Assembly (NCBI GenBank): GCA_938036155.1
Contig: CALHPA010000004.1
Location: forward strand, 17,890 to 81,889
Source of the DNA: an uncultured bacterium
Lineage (GTDB): Bacteria; Patescibacteriota; Saccharimonadia; Saccharimonadales; Saccharimonadaceae
DNA: 64,000 nt
Direction of reading: 5' to 3'
Within the stretch, counting starts at the first letter, position 1, and the number at the start of each line of letters is the position of its first letter. This document shows, in pieces, positions 57,977-64,000 of this stretch. The notes under the pieces were generated by a model. The model searched no databases and was not told the DNA's origin. It saw only the letters and a program-made list of their open reading frames with translations. A program made the position numbers and the translations under genes.

Positions 57977-59418
57977 TGAAACCTAAAGCTCGCATTCACC
58001 GATTTTATCTTAATTTTGTATTTTTTGGTGGAATTATTTTTGGCACTATCTTCTCGGTTTTTTCGAAAAGTACAAGTCTTAAATCAATTGTTTGGCTAAT
58101 TTTAGCAACAATTTTATTCTTATTCTCTTGGGTTTTTGCTCGAAAGTTTTGTTTAATTTTAGCCTTAATCGCTGGAATTTTGCTTTCTTTGTGGCGAGGC
58201 TCAGTTTATAATTTCGAAAATTTAAAGATCGCACAAAATATTAAAAAAGATGTAACTGTTCGAGCTATTGTTCTTGAAGATCCAGATCTCAAGGAAGATG
58301 GAAGTTTAAAAATCCGTGCAAAAGTTGTAGGAATTTTGAACAAACAATTTAATGGAAAGGCTTTTATTAGCTTGAAAACAAATCAGAAAGTTCGTAGGAG
58401 CGATGAGATTTTAGTAAAAGGGAAGATTTCTGAAGGTTTTGGTGATTTTGCGATTTCAATCCATCGAGGAAGACTCATAAAAACCATCCCAAAGAGTGAT
58501 TTTATCCGCGACATACGAGATTCTTTTGCTGGAGGGGTTCAAAAATTCATTCCTTCACCAGAGGTTGATTTAGGACTCGGCTATCTTTTGGGGCAGAAAA
58601 ATTCCTTGCCTGAGGAGATCTCTAAAGCCTTAACGATTACAGCTTTAACGCACATTGTAGTTGCGAGTGGATATAATTTAACTGTTATAGTTGTAGCAGT
58701 CCAGCGAATCTTCAATAAAATTTCAAGAAAGATAGCTTTATTTGTGGCAATTTTACTAGTCTTAGGGTTTGTTTTCGTGGTTGGATTTACGCCATCGATG
58801 ATTCGTGCGGGGATTGTTGCAGTTTTTGGTTTAATTTTATGGTATTTTGGTAGAAAAACTCACGCATATTTTCTTCTAACTTTTGTGGCAGCGATAACTT
58901 TAATTTTCGAACCTTCAAACCTCCTTAATTTAGGTTGGCAATTGTCATTTACTTCATTTTTTGGTGTTCTGATTCTTTCGCCGCTATCACAGAAAATATT
59001 TTTTGAAAAACCAGAAAAGCTAAATTCTGCTTTAAAACTATTTTTCGAAACTTTTAGTGCTCAAATTACAACACTTCCGCTGATAATTTTCACTTTCGGT
59101 ACAGTTAGTGTAATATCAATATTTGCGAATATGCTAGTTTTGCCATTTGTGCCAAGTGCGATGCTAGCAACTTTTTTAACGGGAGTTTTTGCAATATTTT
59201 CACCAATTGCTCATTTTTTTGGCTTTATTGCAGAATTGATTTTAAAATATTCAATTTTTATAATTGCTGAGTTTTCAAAAATCAAAGGAGCGCAGTTAGA
59301 AATCAGCTTTGGCTTTAGTGAAATGCTAATTTGCTATTTTTGCTTAATTTTGGTAGTTATTTTGATTGATTTTAGGCTTCGAAAGGATAAAATACTCGAT
59401 ATTTTGAATGAATCCTGA
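57973..59418 (+). CDS. comEC: ComEC/Rec2-family DNA uptake channel, without C-terminal nuclease-like domain
   Basis: 481-aa polytopic protein: three N-terminal helices, an OB-fold-type soluble region (about 75-170) and the Competence domain (about 190-460) with TALTHIVVASGYNLTVIV, the hallmark GFTPSMIRAGIVA, GWQLSFTSFFGVLIL and FANMLVLPFVPSAM. Full ComEC has about 750 aa with a C-terminal metallo-beta-lactamase-like domain, absent here as in many short forms. It probably moves single-stranded DNA across the membrane in natural transformation. Confidence 0.9.
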   Translation: MMKPKARIHRFYLNFVFFGGIIFGTIFSVFSKSTSLKSIVWLILATILFLFSWVFARKFCLILALIAGILLSLWRGSVYNFENLKIAQNIKKDVTVRAIVLEDPDLKEDGSLKIRAKVVGILNKQFNGKAFISLKTNQKVRRSDEILVKGKISEGFGDFAISIHRGRLIKTIPKSDFIRDIRDSFAGGVQKFIPSPEVDLGLGYLLGQKNSLPEEISKALTITALTHIVVASGYNLTVIVVAVQRIFNKISRKIALFVAILLVLGFVFVVGFTPSMIRAGIVAVFGLILWYFGRKTHAYFLLTFVAAITLIFEPSNLLNLGWQLSFTSFFGVLILSPLSQKIFFEKPEKLNSALKLFFETFSAQITTLPLIIFTFGTVSVISIFANMLVLPFVPSAMLATFLTGVFAIFSPIAHFFGFIAELILKYSIFIIAEFSKIKGAQLEISFGFSEMLICYFCLILVVILIDFRLRKDKILDILNES

Positions 59419-59440
59419 AACGTGATATAATTATATTATT

Positions 59441-59863
59441 ATGAATTTCGAAAAAGAAATAAATTCAACAGATGAAATGATTGCTTTTGGTGAAGAGATT
59501 AGCAAGCAAATTTCTGAAGGAATGGTTCTGGAACTTGTTGGTGATGTTGGTGCTGGAAAAACTACTTTTACAAAAGGTTTGGCAAAAGGTTTGGGTATTT
59601 CTGAGACGGTTCAAAGCCCGACTTTTACGATATCACGAGTTTATGAAGGTGAGAAACTAACGCTTTCGCATTATGATTTTTATAGATTGAATGATTATGG
59701 AATTATGGAAATGGAGCTTGCTGAAAATTTAAATAATCCAAAAAATGTAACAGTGGTTGAATGGGCTGGTAATCTAGCTAAAATTTTACCAAAAAAACAT
59801 TTGAAACTGGTTTTTGAAAGTTTAAGTGAAAATCAAAGAAAAGTTAAAGTGAGAGAAGTGTAA
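59441..59863 (+). CDS. tsaE: tRNA threonylcarbamoyladenosine biosynthesis protein TsaE
   Basis: 140-aa P-loop ATPase of the t6A37 tRNA modification complex. Walker A GDVGAGKTTFTKGLAKGLG (about 34), SPTFTISRVYEG and YDFYRLNDYG, and VVEWAG near the end are family motifs. A TATAAT box (about 59426) suggests a leaderless start. It overlaps tsaB by one base (TAATG). Confidence 0.95.
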   Translation: MNFEKEINSTDEMIAFGEEISKQISEGMVLELVGDVGAGKTTFTKGLAKGLGISETVQSPTFTISRVYEGEKLTLSHYDFYRLNDYGIMEMELAENLNNPKNVTVVEWAGNLAKILPKKHLKLVFESLSENQRKVKVREV

Positions 59864-60240
59864 TGATTTTATTTCTAGATATATCAACAGAGAAATGTAA
59901 AATTTGGCTTGATGAAATTTTTTTCGAAAAAGAATTGGGCCGAAATATGGCGCGAGATATTTTGGCTTTTTTAGAGGAATGTTTGAATTCTATTGGCAAA
60001 AAATACGAAGATTTTACTGGAATTGGTTTTTTTGCAGGGCCAGGGAGTTTCACAGGTTTGAGAATTGGAGCCTCAGTTGTGAACACTTTAGCTGATGGCT
60101 TAGAAATTCCAATTGTTGCGGTAAAGAATGATGAAAATTGGCGAGAAATTGCTTTCAAAAGCTTAAAAAATGGTAAAAACGATAAAATTGCACTACCTTT
60201 TTATGGTAGAGATGCACATATAACGAAACCGAGGAAGTAA
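59863..60240 (+). CDS. tsaB: TsaB, short form
   Basis: 125-aa protein with the TsaB N-terminal half: LFLDISTEKCKIWL, the family KYEDFTGIGFFAGPGSFTGLRIG signature and VAVKN. The C-terminal half of ordinary TsaB (total about 220-230 aa) is missing; the protein ends soon after LPFYGRDAHITKPRK. TsaB serves as the platform for TsaD and TsaE, so the N-terminal dimerisation half may suffice, or the reduced form interacts differently. It shares single bases with both neighbours. No frameshift was evident. Confidence 0.85.
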   Translation: MILFLDISTEKCKIWLDEIFFEKELGRNMARDILAFLEECLNSIGKKYEDFTGIGFFAGPGSFTGLRIGASVVNTLADGLEIPIVAVKNDENWREIAFKSLKNGKNDKIALPFYGRDAHITKPRK

Positions 60241-61526
60241 TGAAAAATAGATTTTTAGTAGTTATTGGAAAAATTATTCAGGCAATTTCAAGATTAAAAG
60301 GTGGCGGTTCAGCATTGCCTGGGCTTGTTATGGAAAAAATTAATCCAAATTTTATTTCGAACATGTTAAAAGACTTAAAATACGGTGTTGTGGTAATTAG
60401 CGGAACGAACGGAAAAACTACAACTACAAAAATGGTTGTTGAGTTGCTCGAAAGCCAAGGGCTAAATGTATTCTCAAATAAAACTGGTTCGAATTTTGTT
60501 CGCGGTGTGGGTGCGGCAATTCTTTCTGAAGCTAATTGGAGTGGTGATCTTGAGGCCGACATTGCCGTTTTAGAGCTTGATGAAGCTCATGCAACTCACT
60601 TTATAAAATTAATTAAACCACGGTATTCGCTACTTCTAAATGTGATGCGCGACCAGCTTGATCGATTTGGCGAGATTGACTATACAGCAAAATTATTGCA
60701 TAAGATTGGCGAAAATACTTCTGGCTCAGTTATTTTAAATGCTAATGATAATTTTTTGGGCAAAAAGGAATTTTCGAAAGATTTTTCAAAAATCGTTAAA
60801 TTTGGGTTTGATCAAAAATTGGCAGATTTTTTCCCAAATGATGATGAAATTTATTTGAAAAATTCTAAAAAATCACGTCGAAAAATTTCAGCAAATGTTT
60901 TGCTTGAGGATTTTTCGAATGATACTGCAAGAATTTCTTGGGGTGGAAAAACTGATGAATTTAAGCTTAAACTTGGTGGAATTCATAATGTTTTAAATTT
61001 AACTGCTGCAATAGCTTTGGTTGAAGAAATTCTAAATACTGAAAATCTTAAAATTAATCGGCAAAAAGTTATTTGTGCAGCGGAGAGAATTCAGCCAGCT
61101 TTTGGTCGAGGTGAGAAAATAAAAATTAAAGGTAAGGAAGTTGAGATTATACTAGTTAAAAATCCGGCTGGTTTTCGAATAAATTTGCGAAATTTTGAGC
61201 CTGATAAATATGACACAATGATCGCAGTTAATGATAATTATGCTGATGGTCGCGATATGAGTTGGCTTTGGGATGTGGATTTTTCAGTCTTGGAAAACGC
61301 TGGTGTTCAAGCAATTTCAGGCAGTAGAGCTTATGACATGGCACTTCGGCTTTTTCATGATGATGTTTATTTTGAAGAAGATAGTGTGAATATTGATATT
61401 GCTGAATCGGTTATTGATTTTATCAAAAAAGGAAAAAAAGATAAGCGGATTTATGCAACTTATACAGCAATGTTGGAAATTCGAAAAGAGCTTTCGAAAA
61501 TATCAGATGTGGAGAATATTTTATGA
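60240..61526 (+). CDS. murT: Lipid II isoglutaminyl synthase, Mur-ligase subunit
   Basis: 428-aa Mur ligase homologue that works with GatD to amidate the stem-peptide glutamate of lipid II. KINPNFISNML, ATP loop ISGTNGKTTTTKMV (about 54), LELDEAHATHFIK, LLLNVMRDQLDRFGEID and the C-terminal DUF1727 domain (LVKNPAGFRINLR; IAVNDNYADGRDMSWLWDV) are diagnostic. One-base overlap with tsaB and a 4-base ATGA overlap with gatD. Confidence 0.94.
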   Translation: MKNRFLVVIGKIIQAISRLKGGGSALPGLVMEKINPNFISNMLKDLKYGVVVISGTNGKTTTTKMVVELLESQGLNVFSNKTGSNFVRGVGAAILSEANWSGDLEADIAVLELDEAHATHFIKLIKPRYSLLLNVMRDQLDRFGEIDYTAKLLHKIGENTSGSVILNANDNFLGKKEFSKDFSKIVKFGFDQKLADFFPNDDEIYLKNSKKSRRKISANVLLEDFSNDTARISWGGKTDEFKLKLGGIHNVLNLTAAIALVEEILNTENLKINRQKVICAAERIQPAFGRGEKIKIKGKEVEIILVKNPAGFRINLRNFEPDKYDTMIAVNDNYADGRDMSWLWDVDFSVLENAGVQAISGSRAYDMALRLFHDDVYFEEDSVNIDIAESVIDFIKKGKKDKRIYATYTAMLEIRKELSKISDVENIL

Positions 61527-62152
61527 ATTTAAAAATTTTGTGGCTTTATGCTAAAAATATGAATATTTATGGTGACTATGGAAATATATTAGCATTAAAA
61601 AAACAGATGGATCTTCGTGGAATAAAATACGAAATTGTTGAATATAATCCTGGTGATGATTTTCCTGAAAATGTTGATATTATTATTGGTGGAGGTGGTC
61701 AGGACTCGGGACAAAGTCAAATTCAGGACGACTTGTTGAAAATTGGTGTAAAATTACGAAAACTTGCCAAAGAAGATGTACCAATGTTGATGGTTTGTGG
61801 ATTATATCAGCTTTTTGGTGATTATTTTGAGACTGTAGATGGTGATAAAATCAAAGGAATTTGCTTGTTTAAAGGCACTAAAACGATTGGTGGTAAGCAG
61901 AGAATGATTGGCAATATTGTTGAAGAATCTGATCAATTTGGTGAAATTATTGGTTACGAAAACCATAGTGGAAAAACTTATCTTTCGAAAGAGAATAAAC
62001 CCTTAGCGCACGTTAAGAGTGGTGCGGGAAATACGCCTGATGGAAATTTTGAGGGTGCGATTTATAAAAATGTGATTGGAACATATTTACATGGCTCAAT
62101 TTTACCAAAAAATCCAAAAATTTCATTATTTTCAAATAATTCTTGGGAATAG
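61523..62152 (+). CDS. gatD: Lipid II isoglutaminyl synthase, glutamine amidotransferase subunit; C-terminus replaced at a junction
   Basis: Class I glutamine amidotransferase-like subunit that supplies ammonia to MurT. IVEYNPGDDFPENVDIIIGGGGQDSG and MLMVCGLYQLFGDYF hold the catalytic cysteine (about 94); the histidine motif GTYLHGSILPKNP is present near residue 190. Homologues continue for about 30-40 residues after LPKNP. Here the frame switches after residue 199 (base about 62119) to ten residues that are the antisense of a restriction-enzyme fragment. Residues 1-199 are genuine; the annotated end is artificial or the result of an insertion. Confidence 0.9.
   Translation: MNLKILWLYAKNMNIYGDYGNILALKKQMDLRGIKYEIVEYNPGDDFPENVDIIIGGGGQDSGQSQIQDDLLKIGVKLRKLAKEDVPMLMVCGLYQLFGDYFETVDGDKIKGICLFKGTKTIGGKQRMIGNIVEESDQFGEIIGYENHSGKTYLSKENKPLAHVKSGAGNTPDGNFEGAIYKNVIGTYLHGSILPKNPKISLFSNNSWE
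62117..62122. other. Sequence junction: gatD to type III restriction fragment
   Basis: Family similarity of gatD (plus strand) stops at about 62119 and that of the Res fragment (minus strand) starts at about 62121. No repeat, integrase or IS end is visible. The A/T-rich site could offer short microhomology for chimera formation. Confidence 0.75.
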
Positions 62153-62424
62153 TATTCTACATCTCCTATTTTTTCATATTTAATACCATCTACTATAAAT
62201 AATCTCATTGTTCTTTTGATTATATCACTAGCTTGTTCTAAATATAACTGAGGATTTTTCTTAAAACTGTTCAAAGTTTTAGATTTAGTTAAAATTCTTA
62301 CTATACTCTTTCTTGTAAGATTTGTTTCATTTTGCAAATAAGTAATTATATCAGGTAATTTATAAATACTAGCAAGTTCTATATTTTCTTCTATTTCTAT
62401 TTTTTTACTTTCAAAATTTTCCAT
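62120..62424 (-). pseudogene. Fragment of type III restriction enzyme Res subunit
   Basis: About 100 residues resembling the region after the helicase core of type III Res proteins (about 900-1000 aa when whole): IYKLPDIITYLQNETNLTRK, IVRILTKS, FIVDGIKYEKIGDVEYYSQELFENNE. It starts at ATG 62424, immediately after an in-frame stop, and is cut at the gatD junction, so both ends are missing. The apparent C-terminal 19 residues in the reading frame are antisense gatD. No Mod subunit is present. Codon use (AGA, TTA) differs from the main window. Confidence 0.65.
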
Positions 62425-62483
62425 ATTCTACCATTTTATCTTTTTATTTGTTTTTAAGTTAATAATTCAATATTGGATTAATA

Positions 62484-62521
62484 GGGGAATTCTCTTTTTT
62501 TGTTTCTCCAGAAAATTCCCC
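62484..62521 (-). terminator. Terminator-like hairpin downstream of mreB
   Basis: GGGGAATT (62484-62491) / AATTCCCC (62514-62521), 22-nt loop; the minus-strand flank is TATTAATCC, only partly U-rich. Confidence 0.5.
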
Positions 62522-62539
62522 TAATTCTATATTATTAAA

Positions 62540-63508
62540 TTAATATTCATGCATCGGTGAAATAATAACATTTTTATACTTTTTAAAATCTGTCAATACT
62601 TCTGCAATTCCTGTTACTACAGCATGAATTGAATCTTCTCCCACCATTACCTTCAATGATAATTCCTCTTCGATTCTCTCTTTCAAGATTCTTATACCAG
62701 CTCCACCACCAGATAAGAAAATTCCTGTTTCATAAATATCTGCCGCTACTTCAGGTTCGATTTCTTCAATCGTAAGCCTTACTTCGTCAATAATAGCATC
62801 AATATGTTTTCTAATTGCCCCATCAATTTGAGATGCTTTTATTTTCATGCTTTTTGGCAATCCAACTCCTAATTCCCGTCCTCTAATTTCATATTCAAAA
62901 TTAGGATCTTCTTGACTTATTGTATTCATTTTTAGTTCTTCTGCTGTTCTTTCTCCAATCAACAAATTAAATTCATCTTTCACAAATTCCATAATATCTT
63001 CATTTAAGTGGTCTCCAGCAATTTTAACTGATTTTGATAACGCTGCTCCACCTGATACAATAAATGCAATTTCTGTAGTTCCTCCACCTATATCAACAAT
63101 CAAATGCCCTTTTGGCTCAAACAAGTCAATTCCTACACCAATTGCAGCCGCTATTGGTTCTTCAATCAAGTAAACCTCTTTGGCTCCTGCATCTTTTACA
63201 ACTTCTATTACAGCTCTTCTTTCAACTTGTGTAACTCCGCTCGGAACACAAATTATAACCCTCGAACTTTGAAATTTATCTTTTTTGATTCTATGTAAAA
63301 ATTCTTCAAGCATTCTTTCAGTAATTTCATAATTTGAAATTACTCCATTTTTTAATGGACGAATAATTTCAGTATGTTTAGCTGTTCTTCCAATAATTTC
63401 TTTTGCTTTTTCCCCAATATGTTCTAATTCTTCCGTTTTTTTATTAATTGCTACATAAGTAGGCTCATCTACTTGAATTCCTTCTCCTTTTACATATACA
63501 ACTGTTAA
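62540..63508 (-). CDS. mreB: Rod shape-determining protein MreB, N-terminally truncated
   Basis: About 322 residues of bacterial actin. Present: YVKGEGIQVDEPTYVAI, VCVPSG-like ICVPSGVTQVERRAV, LIEEPIAAAIG, DIGGGTTEIAFIV (phosphate 2) and LSGGGAGIRILKERI. Missing: the first 20 or so residues with the phosphate-1 loop (DLGTAN) that must precede TVVYVKG. The frame continues upstream past 63508 into unrelated sequence (…SHVALLTVVYV), so the gene is broken at a junction. The sequence looks like Fusobacteriota (Leptotrichia-type) MreB to me, from memory. It would not bind nucleotide normally. Confidence 0.85.
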   Translation of the reverse strand, partial: LTVVYVKGEGIQVDEPTYVAINKKTEELEHIGEKAKEIIGRTAKHTEIIRPLKNGVISNYEITERMLEEFLHRIKKDKFQSSRVIICVPSGVTQVERRAVIEVVKDAGAKEVYLIEEPIAAAIGVGIDLFEPKGHLIVDIGGGTTEIAFIVSGGAALSKSVKIAGDHLNEDIMEFVKDEFNLLIGERTAEELKMNTISQEDPNFEYEIRGRELGVGLPKSMKIKASQIDGAIRKHIDAIIDEVRLTIEEIEPEVAADIYETGIFLSGGGAGIRILKERIEEELSLKVMVGEDSIHAVVTGIAEVLTDFKKYKNVIISPMHEY

Positions 63509-63512
63509 CAAG
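63505..63512. other. Sequence junction: mreB to unknown ORF
   Basis: MreB similarity ends after the codons for TVVYV, at about 63505-63508. A different plus-strand reading frame reads through the same bases without its own start nearby. Confidence 0.65.
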
Positions 63513-64000
63513 GCTACATGGGATGTGTTTGAATATAAAAATAACCGAATAGTAGGTACTATAAACTTTACAATGCCTAAACAGCCAACAATCTCTTATC
63601 ATCTTGGTTATATACCTTCTAAGAGTGTTTCAAAAAAGTTAAGTGCTCAAGGTGAAGATACAGTAGTACGGACTATAATGGCTCCATTGGCCAATATTGT
63701 ATTGCCATCTGTTAAGCCTGCTAGTGATATACTAGAGTACACCTCTGAGGTACATAGAGGGCCTTTCACATTTAGAACTCTAAAAAATAGTAAATCTAAG
63801 GGAACGAAGATTACTAAAACTGGTAAGCAAATAGAGTATTTCCAATCAGGTAAAATTAAAGAGTCTATTTCAGTAGGCCCTCTTCATAAAAGGGATGACG
63901 TAAAAGCACAAAATCTTTTATACAATTCTTTAATGGACTTTGTAGGTGTAGATTCATTAAATGAAGGCAAGCCAATTCAATATGCGACCGTATGGAATGA
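63508..64000 (+). CDS. Unknown ORF fragment running off the window
   Basis: Open plus-strand frame of about 164 codons from the junction to the window end, with a stop at 63474-63476 upstream inside mreB. Sequence such as ATWDVFEYKNNRIVGTINF and GEDTVVRTIMAPLANIVLP looks like real protein, and coding character begins before the first ATG (63573), so the 5' end is probably lost. No family recognised; a phage or host-bacterium structural protein is possible. Codon use is unlike the first 62 kb (AGA/AGG and CTA, no TTCGAA). Confidence 0.4.

Noticed and set aside
1..64000. CRISPR array, IS element or rRNA operon
   Set aside because: No regularly spaced direct repeats, transposase motifs, terminal inverted repeats with target duplications or rRNA sequence were seen.

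Overview
The window reads as a gene-dense, AT-rich bacterial chromosome segment. It is most likely from the Candidate Phyla Radiation, with Saccharibacteria (TM7, oral lineage) as best guess. The reasons are inferential: short and trimmed versions of housekeeping proteins (HrcA 247 aa, TsaB 125 aa, UvrC 519 aa), an arginine deiminase operon, phosphoketolase, MurT/GatD, tightly overlapping genes, many leaderless promoters, and heavy use of CGA for Arg. The code is standard: TGA, TAA and TAG all serve as stops and no conserved gene has an internal TGA.

Layout. 1-6.8 kb: surface polysaccharide genes (rmlA, polyprenyl sugar-phosphate transferase, GT4, Wzy-like polymerase, LCP ligase), then a LexA-type winged helix. 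6.8-12.6 kb: MscS channel and arcA-arcB-arcD-like, with no arcC. 12.6-22.8 kb: TylF-type methyltransferase, DsbA-like thioredoxin, CNNM-like CBS protein, aspS, trmB, uvrA, galE. 22.9-26.8 kb: PadR, PspC and an ABC exporter operon. 26.9-33.4 kb: tRNA-Asn, an RclA-like reductase, a kinase-like/aldolase fusion, an XRE regulator, uvrC. 33.4-41 kb: three CAU-anticodon tRNAs (Ile2, initiator, elongator), several very small genes, an ATP-cone protein, a flavoprotein without redox cysteines, yebC, two adjacent DUF2268-like proteins, a guanylate-kinase-like enzyme. 41-51.2 kb: hrcA-grpE, phosphoketolase, GlsB/CsbD stress genes, a GC-rich hairpin-filled relic gene, dnaK and dnaJ. hrcA, dnaK and dnaJ each carry a CIRCE box inside the promoter. 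51.2-62.1 kb: tRNA-Lys, YvlD-like protein, secG, a peptide-type binding protein, tRNA-Leu, murC, an MFS protein, comEC, tsaE-tsaB-murT-gatD.

From about 62.12 kb the sequence changes character. gatD loses its C-terminus at a sharp junction. It is followed by a fragment of a type III restriction Res subunit, an mreB lacking its N-terminal nucleotide-binding loop, and a 5'-less ORF that runs off the end. This tail uses AGA for Arg and lacks the host word TTCGAA. An assembly or amplification chimera is the simplest reading; recent foreign insertion is the alternative.

The most unusual signal is at DNA level. The palindrome TTCGAA (often TTTCGAAA) is strikingly frequent in genes, in several reading frames, and between genes, yet none was found in the GC-rich relic (45.95-46.80 kb) or the tail. 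The second is the 0.85-kb minus-strand unit at 45.95-46.81 kb, which is packed with inverted repeats, including a perfect 30-bp palindrome, and overlies a broken gene of a DHHG-containing family.
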